DNA from: Gottfriedia sp049568075
GTDB lineage: Bacteria > Bacillota > Bacilli > Bacillales > Bacillaceae_G
DNA: 64,000 bases
Assembly (NCBI GenBank): GCA_049568075.1
Contig: CP144911.1
Strand: one strand, 5' to 3'
The notes below the pieces were generated by a model. That model was not told where the DNA came from, searched no databases, and saw nothing but the letters and a program-made list of their open reading frames with translations. Both the position numbers and the translations under genes were made by a program. Shown piece by piece: positions 23,971 to 33,440 of this stretch. Numbering within the stretch: position 1 is the first letter of the stretch; each line of letters starts with the position of its first letter.

Positions 23971-25851
23971 TTATTTATTACAAACCATTTCACGGATTTT
24001 CTTAACCGATTCATCTTTTGTTAAATGAATTTCATCAAGTAACTTATCAACATCACCGTGTTCAACAAATAAATCCGGTATACCTATACGTTCTACGCGG
24101 ACGTTTTGAAAATTATTTGAACTTGCAAATTCTAAAACAGCACTTCCAAAACCACCTTGTAATACTGCTTCTTCAATCGTTAAAATCGGTTTTCCGTCCT
24201 TAAAGATATCATTTAACATTGCAGTATCCATTGGTTTAATAAATCTTGCGTTTACTACTTTAACAGAAATATTTTCTTTCTCTAAATCATCCGCTGCATC
24301 CATTGCCATTTTAATTGTTGTTCCAAACGTTAAGATAACTGCATCAGAACCTTCTCTTAATACTTCCCATGATCCAATCGGAATTTCTTTTAATTGCTCA
24401 TCCATTGGTACGCCGATACCATTCCCTCTAGGGAAACGCAGCGCAATTGGACCATCGTCGTATTGAATTGCAGTTTTTACCATATGTTGTCCTTCATTCT
24501 CATCTTTAGGCATCATTAAAACTAAATTTGGTATATGACGTAGGAAGGCAATATCAAACACACCTTGATGAGTTTCACCGTCAGCACCTACTAAACCTGC
24601 ACGATCGATTCCAATGAATACATTTAAATTTTGTCTACAAATATCATGTAACACTTGGTCGTATGCTCTTTGAAGGAATGTTGAATAAATTGCTAAAAAC
24701 GGCTTCATTCCTTGCGTTGCTAAACCAGCTGCTACTGTTGCCGCATGCTGCTCTGCAATACCGACATCAAAAATTCGGTCAGGTAATTGAGCTTGGAAAT
24801 TTTCCAATTTTGAACCGACTGGCATTGCAGGAGTAATCGCTACGATTCGCTCATCTTTTAGAGCTAATTTTAATACCGTATCACTAACAAGTTTACTCCA
24901 TGCTGGTGGTGCTTTATCCGGCTTAATTAACTTCCCAGATTCTACTTTATAAGGACCTGTGCCATGCCAAGTTCCAATATCATCACTTTCTGCTGGCTTA
25001 TATCCTTTTCCTTTTTTCGTTAGTACGTGTACTATTACCGGGCCTTTAGTTTTCTTAGCATATTCAAGGGATTCAAATAAGTCTTCAAAATTATGACCAT
25101 CAACTGGTCCAAAATAAGTGAAACCCATCTCCTCAAAAAACATTCCTTGTGTAACTAAGTATTTAAGGCTATCTTTTAATTTTTTTGATGTACTTGATAG
25201 TTTGTCCCCGATTCCAGGAATTTTTTTGATCACGCCTTCAAGTTCACCTTTAGCCCAACGGTATTTCCCAGTTGTTCTCAATCTTCCTAAAATGCTATGT
25301 AAAGCACCTACGTTCGGAGCTATAGACATTTCATTATCATTTAAAATAACGATGACATCTTTTTGTTCATGTCCAATGTGATTCATTGCTTCAAGAGCCA
25401 TCCCACCAGTTAATGCACCATCTCCGATAATTGGAATAATGTATTCACCAGTTTTTTTAATATCTCTAGCAATAGCCATCCCCATTGCCGCAGATAGTGA
25501 AGTCGAGCTGTGTCCAGTTTCCCATACATCATGCTCACTTTCATTTCGCTTAGGAAAGCCACATAATCCTTTAAATTGTCTAAGTGTTGTAAATTCTTTT
25601 GCGCGACCAGTTAATATTTTATGAACATACGATTGATGTCCTACATCCCATAAAAATTTGTCTTTAGGCGAATTAAAGACTTTATGTAATGCAATCGTTA
25701 ATTCAACAACTCCTAAATTTGGCGCAATATGACCACCTGTCTCAGAAAGCTGTTGAATAAGAAATTTACGAATTTCTTCACTTAATACTTCTAATTCACC
25801 GTTCGTTTTATTTTTTAAAAAGCTCGGATTTTCAATTGTCGTAAGATCCAT
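23971..25851 (-). CDS. dxs: 1-Deoxy-D-xylulose-5-phosphate synthase
   Basis: This 626-residue thiamine diphosphate enzyme condenses pyruvate and glyceraldehyde 3-phosphate, the first step of the MEP isoprenoid pathway. Visible motifs are the TPP-binding GDGALTGGMALEAMNHIG (about 153-170), the DVGHQSY segment near residue 69, and the transketolase pyrimidine domain RAGLVGADGETHQGVFD. Length is typical. The ATG at 25851 follows AAGGTGAG. It precedes yqxC, and a 361-bp gap separates it from ispA. Confidence 0.96.
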   Translation of the reverse strand: MDLTTIENPSFLKNKTNGELEVLSEEIRKFLIQQLSETGGHIAPNLGVVELTIALHKVFNSPKDKFLWDVGHQSYVHKILTGRAKEFTTLRQFKGLCGFPKRNESEHDVWETGHSSTSLSAAMGMAIARDIKKTGEYIIPIIGDGALTGGMALEAMNHIGHEQKDVIVILNDNEMSIAPNVGALHSILGRLRTTGKYRWAKGELEGVIKKIPGIGDKLSSTSKKLKDSLKYLVTQGMFFEEMGFTYFGPVDGHNFEDLFESLEYAKKTKGPVIVHVLTKKGKGYKPAESDDIGTWHGTGPYKVESGKLIKPDKAPPAWSKLVSDTVLKLALKDERIVAITPAMPVGSKLENFQAQLPDRIFDVGIAEQHAATVAAGLATQGMKPFLAIYSTFLQRAYDQVLHDICRQNLNVFIGIDRAGLVGADGETHQGVFDIAFLRHIPNLVLMMPKDENEGQHMVKTAIQYDDGPIALRFPRGNGIGVPMDEQLKEIPIGSWEVLREGSDAVILTFGTTIKMAMDAADDLEKENISVKVVNARFIKPMDTAMLNDIFKDGKPILTIEEAVLQGGFGSAVLEFASSNNFQNVRVERIGIPDLFVEHGDVDKLLDEIHLTKDESVKKIREMVCNK

Positions 25852-26212
25852 CTTGGATCACTCACCTTCCTAGATGTTAAATCTATATAAATAATTCATT
25901 ATTATGTAATTTTATCTATAAAATGATTTTACCATACTTGTAGTTAAACGCTAGTTTCTTAAATGACTAACTCTTAACACCATGTATCATAATACCATTT
26001 TTATTAAAATCTGTTTAATGTTTTTTATTTTTATAGAACAAAATTATGAATAATTTTTTTGCAAAATGAAAAGAAAGCCGCTAGCACATATGTGTTAACG
26101 GCCTACATTTCTGTATATTTTATTAACATCATTAACGATTATTAAGTAGTTACATTATACATAAATGAATAAATCTATTCAATGGACATGGAATTAATTA
26201 CATAATCAAAGT
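25852..26212. other. Intergenic region between ispA and dxs
   Basis: This 361-bp very AT-rich gap contains the ispA terminator (26078-26103) and must contain the dxs promoter. A TATTAT hexamer with a poor -35 is the best candidate I see. No small gene is visible. In some Bacillales the OLE RNA gene sits in this neighbourhood, but the gap is too short for it and shows no GC-rich structured core. Confidence 0.5.
26078..26103 (-). terminator. Terminator of the nusB-ispA operon
   Basis: There is a 13-bp stem with two G-U-compatible mismatches (26078-26090 / 26091-26103) and U-rich sequence after it on the minus strand. It is about 110 bases past the ispA stop. Confidence 0.6.
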
Positions 26213-27100
26213 TTAAAAACTGCGATTTTCAACAAAATCACAAATTGAGATTAAGTAGTCATCTTTAATCCCACATGCTCGTACATGTTGTTTAGCTTCA
26301 GTAATAAATGTATGAAGCCTTTCTTTAGCACCCTCGACTGAATACAGCTTAACATAAGTAGTTTTATCATTTTCTATATCACTACCAACTGGCTTACCAA
26401 GTACTTCTTCATCACCTATTACGTCTAAAATATCATCTTGTATTTGAAATGCGATACCGAGTTTATAAGCAAATTGCGTTAGGTGAGATAATTGTTCGGC
26501 TGTTGCTTTTGAAATAATTGCACCCGCAATAACTGGATACATTAGCATTTTCCCCGTTTTTCTTTCATGGATATATTGCAATTCTTCTCCACTAAGCTCT
26601 TTACTTTCACCTTCCATATCTGCTACCTGACCGGCAACCATACCTTCAGGACCTGCAGCTATCGCTAATTCACTAATTAATTGTAGCTTCACTTGATCAG
26701 ACACATGAAAATCATTCATTTCCGTAATTAATTTAAATGCGTATGTCAATAAACCATCACCTGCTAATACAGCAAGATCTTCGCCAAATACTTTATGATT
26801 AGTCGGTTTTCCTCTTCGAAAATCATCATCATCCATACATGGTAAATCATCATGAATTAATGAATAAGTATGAATCATTTCTAAAGCACATGCAGGTTTT
26901 ATCCCTATTAATGGGTCATTACCAAATGCATCTAGCGTTGCGAAAAGTAAAAGAGGTCTAATTCTTTTCCCTCCACCTTGCAATGAATAGGACATAGATT
27001 CTTTTAATTTTTCTGGTGCTTTTAATCTTTCAACCGATTTAATCATTTCATCATTTACTAGTCTAGTGGAATACTTCATAAAATCTTTGAAAGTGTTCAT
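26213..27100 (-). CDS. ispA: Farnesyl diphosphate synthase
   Basis: This 295-residue all-helical prenyltransferase elongates DMAPP/GPP with IPP to farnesyl diphosphate. Both aspartate-rich motifs are visible: DDLPCMDDDDFRRG (first motif, about 83-96) and FQIQDDILD (second motif). The lysine-arginine block GGKRIRP lies near residue 43. The frame extends 15 codons upstream into xseB, but the ATG at 27100 is preceded by GAGGAGG, and it follows the xseB stop by one base, suggesting coupled translation. It is the last gene of the nusB-folD-xseA-xseB-ispA operon. Confidence 0.95.
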   Translation of the reverse strand: MNTFKDFMKYSTRLVNDEMIKSVERLKAPEKLKESMSYSLQGGGKRIRPLLLFATLDAFGNDPLIGIKPACALEMIHTYSLIHDDLPCMDDDDFRRGKPTNHKVFGEDLAVLAGDGLLTYAFKLITEMNDFHVSDQVKLQLISELAIAAGPEGMVAGQVADMEGESKELSGEELQYIHERKTGKMLMYPVIAGAIISKATAEQLSHLTQFAYKLGIAFQIQDDILDVIGDEEVLGKPVGSDIENDKTTYVKLYSVEGAKERLHTFITEAKQHVRACGIKDDYLISICDFVENRSF

Positions 27101-27101
27101 A

Positions 27102-27329
27102 TTATTCCTCCTCAACAGTAAAAGGAGTTTGTTCACCCTGTTCATTTAATATAGAAGTCATTTGTTTTTCAACTTTAGTAAGCTTCTCTTGACAAATTTG
27201 AGATAGTTTTATACCTTCTTGAAAGTATTCGATCGCTTTTTCAAGTGGTACGTCACCTTGCTCTAATTTTTGTACGATCATTTCAATTTCTTTTATTGCT
27301 TCTTCAAAAGAACGCTCATTTTGTGACAA
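27102..27329 (-). CDS. xseB: Exodeoxyribonuclease VII small subunit
   Basis: This 75-residue helical protein assembles with XseA into exonuclease VII, which degrades single-stranded DNA. The family core FEEAIKEIEMIVQKLEQGDVPLE and the helix EAIEYFQEGIKLSQICQEKL are visible. A GTG three codons upstream is almost touching the AAAGGAG site. The TTG at 27329 is at usable spacing and is preferred; with the GTG start, the gene would overlap xseA by four bases. Coupled tightly to xseA and ispA. Confidence 0.9.
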   Translation of the reverse strand: MSQNERSFEEAIKEIEMIVQKLEQGDVPLEKAIEYFQEGIKLSQICQEKLTKVEKQMTSILNEQGEQTPFTVEEE

Positions 27330-27334
27330 TTGAT

Positions 27335-28681
27335 TCACTCTCCTTTTACTTCAAGTACTTCACAATTTAATTTCCCATCGGTCATTTGTAATTGGAATCG
27401 GTCTCCGCTTTTTGCTTGTTTAACCGATTTCATTAATTCGTTATCATTTTTATATGCTAATGAATAACCTCTGGCCATAACTTTTAATGGGCTAAGTGCA
27501 TCTAGTGTATGAACTACTCTTTCCATTTCAAATTTCTTTTGGGTAATTAGGCGATTAAATTCTTTTTGTAAAGCATTATGTAATTGCTGGTGCTTTTGCT
27601 TTTCAAGCTGAACTCTATTACTTGGATGATGAATAAGTAGAGACGAATTTAGTTCTTTATGCTTGTTAATTTTAGACTTAACAATTTCATTTATTGATGT
27701 ATGTAAACGTTCATTAATGCGGTCAAATTGCTCTTGTTTTGGATGGAAAAGTGAATTTGGATATCTAAAAACATAAGCATCTTGAACAGCCTTTAATTGC
27801 GTTTGTTTTCGTTCAATAATCGTATCCATCGCTTTATTGAGTCTTGATTTTCGAACTGTAAATTGCTCAAGTATTTCTCTTTGGCTTAACGAAACTAATT
27901 CTGCTGCAGCAGTTGGTGTAGGTGCCCTTAGATCAGCGACATAATCAGCAATTGTCGTATCCGTCTCGTGACCCACAGCGGAAATGATTGGGATTTTTGA
28001 TTCAAAGATCGCTCTCGCTACTATTTCTTCGTTAAATGCCCAGAGTTCCTCAATTGATCCTCCGCCTCGTCCGACTATTAACACATCTATTTCTTTCATT
28101 TTACCTGCTGTTTCAATTGATTTCACAATCGACGCTTTCGCCCCTTCACCTTGTACAAGGGTCGGAATTACAACTATTTTCCCAATCGGGTATCTTCGTT
28201 GAATCGTTGTAATGATATCGCGAACAGCAGCACCGGTTGGTGAAGTAACAACCCCGATTACACTAGGAAAAGAAGGAATCTTTTTCTTAAATTTCTGATC
28301 AAAGAGTCCTTCTTCTAATAGTTTTTTCTTCAATTGTTCATAAGCTACAAAGAGACCGCCAACCCCATCAGGTTGCATGTCTCTTATGTAGATTTGATAG
28401 CTACCAGATCCTGGGTATACATTTATTTCACCTTGTACAATAACCTGCATACCATCGGTTGGTTGAAATGCGATATTTGCATTATAGGATTGAAACATGA
28501 CCGCTGCAATTCTAGCACCATCATCTTTTAACGTAAAATAATAATGACCGCTAGATGAATGACGTTTAAAATTTGAGATTTCTCCACGGAGAAGTATATT
28601 TTGCAAATTACGATCCGCTTGAAATTTTGCTTTTAAATATTTAGTTAATGCGGTAACAGTAACTGGTAGCTTTTCCGTCAT
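27335..28681 (-). CDS. xseA: Exodeoxyribonuclease VII large subunit
   Basis: This 448-residue catalytic subunit of exonuclease VII has an N-terminal OB-fold (about 1-100, LRGEISNFKRHSSSGHYYF) that binds ssDNA. The nuclease domain follows (VVTSPTGAAVRDIITTIQRR, then IVGRGGGSIEELWAFNEE and SAVGHETDTTIADYVADLRAPTPTAA), and a long helical region near the C-terminus binds XseB. The frame extends six codons upstream, but GAAGGG is correctly spaced only for the ATG at 28681, which also gives the family length. Confidence 0.95.
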   Translation of the reverse strand: MTEKLPVTVTALTKYLKAKFQADRNLQNILLRGEISNFKRHSSSGHYYFTLKDDGARIAAVMFQSYNANIAFQPTDGMQVIVQGEINVYPGSGSYQIYIRDMQPDGVGGLFVAYEQLKKKLLEEGLFDQKFKKKIPSFPSVIGVVTSPTGAAVRDIITTIQRRYPIGKIVVIPTLVQGEGAKASIVKSIETAGKMKEIDVLIVGRGGGSIEELWAFNEEIVARAIFESKIPIISAVGHETDTTIADYVADLRAPTPTAAAELVSLSQREILEQFTVRKSRLNKAMDTIIERKQTQLKAVQDAYVFRYPNSLFHPKQEQFDRINERLHTSINEIVKSKINKHKELNSSLLIHHPSNRVQLEKQKHQQLHNALQKEFNRLITQKKFEMERVVHTLDALSPLKVMARGYSLAYKNDNELMKSVKQAKSGDRFQLQMTDGKLNCEVLEVKGE

Positions 28682-28717
28682 GCATAGCCCTTCTTTCATT
28701 CTTACAAAGCAATAAGA

Positions 28718-29593
28718 TTAAAGTTTAGTACTCAAATTTAATTTACTATCAATTTGAGAAGCTGCTTTTAACGTATTATGAAGTAGCATTGTAATTGTCA
28801 TTGGACCTACTCCACCTGGTACAGGCGTAATATAACCAGCAACATTTTTTACATCTTCAAAGTTTACGTCTCCGCACAATTTGCCATTTTCGTCTCTATT
28901 CATTCCGACGTCAATCACAATTGCTCCCTCTTTAACATAATCAGCTGTAATTAATTTCGCTACACCAATCGCAACAATTAAAATATCAGCCTGCTTTGTA
29001 ATATTTTTTAGATTAGTTGTACGTGAATGTGTATAAGTAACCGTTGCATTTTCATTTAAGAATAGTTGTCCAACTGGTTTCCCTACAATATTACTACGTC
29101 CAATAACAACGACATGTTTTCCACTAATCGGAATATTTGTATTTTCTATTAATTTTAATATACCAAAAGGAGTACAAGGTAGTAATGAATCTTGATTCGT
29201 CATCATTCTTCCAATATTAATTGGATGAAATCCATCAACATCTTTTAATGGAGAAATTGTTTCAATTACTTTCTTTTCTGAGATATGAGCAGGTAATGGC
29301 AACTGAACTAAAATACCATGAATTGACTCATCATCGTTTAATTTGTTTACAACGGATAATAACTCATCTTCAGTAACTGTTTCAGGTAATTCAATTACTT
29401 CAGAGTACATTCCTAATTCATTACATGCTTTATGCTTCGAATTCACATATGTTCTTGAAGCAGAATTATTCCCAACTAAAACAACTGCTAAACCTGGTGT
29501 AACACCTTGATTTTTTAATTCTGAAACACCATTCTTTAATTCCTCACGAATTGATACTGAAACTTCTTTACCATTAATTAATGTTGCTACCAT
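28718..29593 (-). CDS. folD: Methylenetetrahydrofolate dehydrogenase / cyclohydrolase
   Basis: This 291-residue bifunctional enzyme interconverts 5,10-methylene-THF and 10-formyl-THF via methenyl-THF using NADP(+). Conserved segments are the catalytic YVNSKHKACNELG (Tyr/Lys pair near residues 50-54), ILVQLPLP, the NADP-binding VVIGRSNIVGKP and the C-terminal PVPGGVGPMT. It is slightly longer than most relatives at the C-terminus. The ATG at 29593 follows GGGGGAAA. It lies in the operon between nusB and xseA. Confidence 0.96.
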   Translation of the reverse strand: MVATLINGKEVSVSIREELKNGVSELKNQGVTPGLAVVLVGNNSASRTYVNSKHKACNELGMYSEVIELPETVTEDELLSVVNKLNDDESIHGILVQLPLPAHISEKKVIETISPLKDVDGFHPINIGRMMTNQDSLLPCTPFGILKLIENTNIPISGKHVVVIGRSNIVGKPVGQLFLNENATVTYTHSRTTNLKNITKQADILIVAIGVAKLITADYVKEGAIVIDVGMNRDENGKLCGDVNFEDVKNVAGYITPVPGGVGPMTITMLLHNTLKAASQIDSKLNLSTKL

Positions 29594-29630
29594 TTTAGTT
29601 TCCCCCTATGCATATAAACAATCTATCTAT

Positions 29631-30011
29631 TTAGAATTTTGATAATACCGCATTGATAAATTTACTAGAATCATCATCACCGTAAACTTTAGCAATTTCA
29701 ATCGCTTCATTGATTGCTACACTTTTTGGAACATCCTCTAAGTAAGTAATTTCTACTAGAGCGATTCTAAGGATATTGCGATCAACGTTACCTAAACGAT
29801 CAATCGTCCAGCTTTCAATATTTGAAGCTAATTGTTCGTCAATCACTTCTTTATGACTAACAAAATTTGTTACAATTGCCTCTAAAAAAGCATCTTGTTT
29901 TTCTTCAGCTTCTTCTAATACATGCTCTAATGCATCTGAAGCATTCGCTTCACTTAAATCCATTTGGAATAATGTTTGTAATGCAAGTTCCCTTGCTTTT
30001 CTACGTTTCAT
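29631..30011 (-). CDS. nusB: Transcription antitermination protein NusB
   Basis: This 126-residue all-helical protein binds boxA RNA together with S10 (NusE) to prevent premature termination in rRNA operons. The family signature is seen in KRRKARELALQTLFQMDLS and SVAINEAIEIAKVYGDDDSSKFINAVL. The open frame continues far upstream, but AAAGGAG precedes the ATG at 30011 and the protein family begins there. It is the first gene of the nusB-folD-xseA-xseB-ispA transcript. The 383 bases upstream to the GNAT gene are AT-rich, contain the presumed promoter and show no other gene. Confidence 0.93.
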   Translation of the reverse strand: MKRRKARELALQTLFQMDLSEANASDALEHVLEEAEEKQDAFLEAIVTNFVSHKEVIDEQLASNIESWTIDRLGNVDRNILRIALVEITYLEDVPKSVAINEAIEIAKVYGDDDSSKFINAVLSKF

Positions 30012-30394
30012 CAAAATAATAAACTCCTTTAAGCTAAATTCATCATTCGTTGCATAGGTAATAACGAATTCTAATTTTGTATAGTAACACGTTATTTTAC
30101 CACTTTTTTTAATAAGTTCCAACGACTGTCTGTATTAACTCTAATTTTTATTATTATTAACGTTTCTAAGCAAACTCAATACTTTAAACTGTTTTCTACA
30201 TTTTAACTTAAAATCCAATAAAATAACAGAACAATGTTTGTGTTTTTTTTAAAAATATTCCTTTTTCTTACTCCAAAATAATATTTATACACGAAAACAC
30301 GAACATTAAAATAGATAGATTAAGAAAATGCGGGATTAAAGGGGGTACAAAAGATTTTCAGGAAATACAAAAACTTTCCAACTAATACCAAATT

Positions 30395-30961
30395 TTATGA
30401 TCTTTCCTGTCCTTCCTGATTCCTAGGCCATTCATGTTCCAGTATGCTGTATAAATAAGTATCTCTCCAGCCGTCTCTTAATAATAGATCTTCTCGCATT
30501 TTACCTTCTAAATTTAATCCGCATTTTTCAAGTACTTTTGCTGATGCAATATTTCTAACATCACATGTCGCAAATATTCGATGAAGCTGAAAATTTTCAA
30601 ATCCAAATGAAATGACTTCTTTAGTAACTTCACTAGCAAAACCCATGCCCCAATAGTTCGGATGAATTATATACCCTATTTCACCTATTTGATTAATTTC
30701 ATCCCTAATATTAAACTCGATTGATCCGATTAATTCATCGGATTTCTTTTCGTTTATTGCAAATGCAAATCTAGTCCTATTTATTTGCTTCATATCTTCT
30801 AGTATTTTATGAATGAATTCCTTAGTCTCACTCTCCGTATTTGGACCCCATGGCTGAAATTGACATACAACTAATTGTGATGCATATTTATGTACTTGCT
30901 GCCAATCACTTTCAACAAATTCACGTAAGTTTGTTCGATATGTGCTCAAATTTAAGATCAT
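30395..30961 (-). CDS. GNAT family acetyltransferase (RimJ/RimL-like)
   Basis: This 188-residue protein has the features of the RimJ/RimL-type GNAT branch: LREFVESDWQQVHKYAS at the start, EIGYIIHPNYWGMGFASEV at the acetyl-CoA site and RIFATCDVRNIASAKVLEKCGL at the C-terminus. Such enzymes acetylate protein N-termini or small molecules; the substrate is unknown here. The ATG at 30961 follows AGGTGAGA. It sits between nusB and yqhY, which are neighbours in B. subtilis, so it looks like a later insertion of a single gene. Confidence 0.85.
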   Translation of the reverse strand: MILNLSTYRTNLREFVESDWQQVHKYASQLVVCQFQPWGPNTESETKEFIHKILEDMKQINRTRFAFAINEKKSDELIGSIEFNIRDEINQIGEIGYIIHPNYWGMGFASEVTKEVISFGFENFQLHRIFATCDVRNIASAKVLEKCGLNLEGKMREDLLLRDGWRDTYLYSILEHEWPRNQEGQERS

Positions 30962-31100
30962 ATTCTCACCTTTTTCTATTTCATTTATAAATAAATTTTA
31001 ACACATTTCAAAATATTTAATTAGTTCATAAGAACCGGACATAGGATACACCAAAATGAAAGAACTAAAGACTGTCCTTACTTCTTATCTAGCAAAACAA

Positions 31101-31134
31101 AAAAAGAGCCTCTATTAGATAGAGACTCTTTTTA
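31101..31134 (-). terminator. Terminator of accB-accC-yqhY
   Basis: There is an imperfect stem of about 13 bp (AAAAAGAG..CTCTAT / ATAGAG..CTCTTTTT, 31101-31134) with a U-run on the minus strand, just after the yqhY stop codon. Confidence 0.75.
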
Positions 31135-31139
31135 TAAGA

Positions 31140-31538
31140 TTAAAGTTCAATTGGAGCTTCTTGCTCAGGTTTCGTATCGAATTGAACTCCTACTACGTGA
31201 ACATTTACTTCAGATAATTCAAGACCTGTCATCGTTAATAATGCTTGACGAATATTGTCTTGTACATTACCTGCTACAGTTGGGATTGACTTACCAAATT
31301 TAACTAGAATGTATACATCGATTGTAATTCGATCTTCTGATAAATCAACTCGGACACCTTTACCGTGATATTTCTTACCGATAATTTCAGAAATACCAGA
31401 TGCTAGGTTTCCACGCATGCTTGAAACACCTTCAACTTCAGCAGCTGCAATACCAGCAATTACTTCGATTACTTCAGGTGCGATTTCTACTCGACCTAAT
31501 GTCGCAGTACCCATTTCTAAAATTTGATTTTCGTTCAT
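31140..31538 (-). CDS. yqhY: Asp23/Gls24 family protein YqhY
   Basis: This 132-residue protein of the Asp23/Gls24 (DUF322) family has the typical core IAPEVIEVIAGIAAAEVEGVSS and the IRQALLTMTGLELSEVNVHV block. In B. subtilis YqhY is linked to control of acetyl-CoA carboxylase activity, and its gene always follows accB-accC. The same order is seen here, with 15 bases between accC and yqhY. It is cytoplasmic, with no membrane segment. The exact mechanism is not established. Confidence 0.92.
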   Translation of the reverse strand: MNENQILEMGTATLGRVEIAPEVIEVIAGIAAAEVEGVSSMRGNLASGISEIIGKKYHGKGVRVDLSEDRITIDVYILVKFGKSIPTVAGNVQDNIRQALLTMTGLELSEVNVHVVGVQFDTKPEQEAPIEL

Positions 31539-31553
31539 ACAGATCCCTCCACT

Positions 31554-32903
31554 TTATCCTTTAACAAGCGCATGCTCCTCAAGGAATTTAGTATTATACT
31601 TCCCTTTTACGAAGATTTCATTTTGCAATAAATTTAAATGGAATGGAATTGTTGTGTAAATTCCTTCTACCACAAATTCTTCAAGTGCTCTTATCATTAT
31701 AGCAATTGCTTCTTCTCTTGTCTTGCCATGTACGATAACTTTCGCAATCATTGAATCATAATATGGCGGAATTGTGTACCCGCTATATACAGCAGAATCA
31801 ACACGAACATTCGGACCACCTGGTGGTAAATACGAATTGATTTTACCAGGAGACGGCATGAAGTTTTTATCTGGATTTTCTGCATTAATACGACATTCAA
31901 TAGACCAACCTTTTAAAGACACGTCTGATTGAGTCATTTTTAATGGATGACCTTTAGCAATTAATAATTGTTGCTTTATAAGATCAATACCAGAAATATA
32001 TTCAGTTACAGGATGCTCAACTTGAATACGTGTGTTCATCTCCATAAAGAAGAAGTTTTTAGTATGTGGTTCATAAATAAACTCAACAGTACCTGCACCC
32101 CAGTAATTTACTGCTTCAGCTGCACGAACAGCTGCTTGACCCATTTTTTGACGAGTTTCTTCGTCTAAAACAGGAGATGGCGCTTCTTCTACTAATTTTT
32201 GAAGACGACGTTGAATTGTGCAATCACGTTCTCCAAGATGAATCGTATTACCATGTTCATCTGCTAAAACTTGAATTTCAACATGTCTAAAATCTGTAAT
32301 GTATCTTTCAAGATATACACCCGGATTACCGAAAGCTGTTTGAGCTTCTTGTTGAGTAATTTGTATACCTTTTTCAAGTTCGGTTTCATCTTTTGCTACA
32401 CGGATCCCTTTACCTCCGCCACCAGCTGTAGCTTTGATAATAACTGGATAACCGATTTCCGCAGCAATTTTTTTACCATCTTCAACACTTTGAATAATAC
32501 CTTGTGAACCAGGTACTACTGGTACTCCTGCTTCTTTCATTGTTTCACGAGCAACGTCTTTTGTACCCATTTTAGAAATAGAATCAGCCGTTGGTCCAAT
32601 GAATTTCACATTGCACTCTGTACATAATTCTGCAAAACTAGCATTTTCTGATAAGAAACCATAACCAGGATGGATTCCGTCACAACCAGTTAATTTTGCA
32701 ATACTAATGATATTAGTCATATTTAAATAACTATCTTTTGATAATTTAGGACCGACACAATAAGCTTCATCAGCCATTTGAACATGTAATGCTTCTTTAT
32801 CTCCTTCAGAGTAAATAGCAACTGTTTCAATGTTTAATTCTTTACATGCTCGAATAATACGAATGGCGATTTCTCCTCGATTCGCTATTAAAACCTTTTT
32901 CAT
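31554..32903 (-). CDS. accC: Acetyl-CoA carboxylase, biotin carboxylase subunit
   Basis: This 449-residue ATP-grasp enzyme carboxylates the biotin on AccB using bicarbonate and ATP, the first half-reaction of malonyl-CoA synthesis. Motifs are the N-terminal LIANRGEIAIRIIRACKEL, the glycine-rich ATP loop ATAGGGGKGIRV, and the active site EMNTRIQVEHPVTEYISG. Length is normal. The ATG at 32903 follows AGAAGGTG-like sequence. It is the middle gene of accB-accC-yqhY. The carboxyltransferase genes accA/accD are not in this window. Confidence 0.97.
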   Translation of the reverse strand: MKKVLIANRGEIAIRIIRACKELNIETVAIYSEGDKEALHVQMADEAYCVGPKLSKDSYLNMTNIISIAKLTGCDGIHPGYGFLSENASFAELCTECNVKFIGPTADSISKMGTKDVARETMKEAGVPVVPGSQGIIQSVEDGKKIAAEIGYPVIIKATAGGGGKGIRVAKDETELEKGIQITQQEAQTAFGNPGVYLERYITDFRHVEIQVLADEHGNTIHLGERDCTIQRRLQKLVEEAPSPVLDEETRQKMGQAAVRAAEAVNYWGAGTVEFIYEPHTKNFFFMEMNTRIQVEHPVTEYISGIDLIKQQLLIAKGHPLKMTQSDVSLKGWSIECRINAENPDKNFMPSPGKINSYLPPGGPNVRVDSAVYSGYTIPPYYDSMIAKVIVHGKTREEAIAIMIRALEEFVVEGIYTTIPFHLNLLQNEIFVKGKYNTKFLEEHALVKG

Positions 32904-32945
32904 TTCTTCACCTTCTCTAGTAAAGTACTGTTAATTTTGTAGATA

Positions 32946-33431
32946 TTAGGCCTTTACCAAGAATAATGGTTGACCGTATTCTACTAATTGACCATTTTTA
33001 GCTAGTACTTCAACGATTTCGCCTTCAATTTCAGCTTCAATTTCATTAAATAACTTCATTGCTTCAACAATACAAACGATTGAATCGTTTTTAATACGAT
33101 CACCTATAGATACGTATTCTTTTGCATCAGGAGATGGAGATGCGTAGAAAGTACCTACCATCGGTGATGTAATTTTATGTAAGTTACTTGTATCTTCTTT
33201 TTCCACTACAGGTGCAGCAACTTCTGCAGCAACTGGTCTTTCTAAAGTTGCAACTGGAGCAGATGTAACAACAGGAGCTACCTCTTGGTGTACAACTGGA
33301 GCAGATGTAACAACAGTTGTTTGTCCACCTTTTTTAATTTTAACGATAGCACCATTATCCTCAAATTCGAATTCATTTATTGTTGATTGATCGATTAACT
33401 TAATTAATTCTCTAATTTCATGAATTTTCAT
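32946..33431 (-). CDS. accB: Acetyl-CoA carboxylase biotin carboxyl carrier protein
   Basis: This 161-residue carrier has an N-terminal helical region (KIHEIRELIKLIDQSTINEF) and an Ala/Val/Pro-rich linker (about 45-85). The C-terminal biotinyl domain carries the lysine in EAMKLFNEIEAE that is biotinylated. It shuttles the carboxyl group between AccC and the carboxyltransferase. The frame begins three codons upstream at a GTG that overlaps the AAGGGG site, so the ATG at 33431 is the likely start. It is the first gene of accB-accC-yqhY. Confidence 0.95.
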   Translation of the reverse strand: MKIHEIRELIKLIDQSTINEFEFEDNGAIVKIKKGGQTTVVTSAPVVHQEVAPVVTSAPVATLERPVAAEVAAPVVEKEDTSNLHKITSPMVGTFYASPSPDAKEYVSIGDRIKNDSIVCIVEAMKLFNEIEAEIEGEIVEVLAKNGQLVEYGQPLFLVKA

Positions 33432-33440
33432 TCTGTTCAC

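Noticed and set aside
25852..26212. OLE RNA gene
   Set aside because: The gap is too short for the ~600-nt RNA, very AT-rich and without the structured core; no OapA-like gene is nearby.
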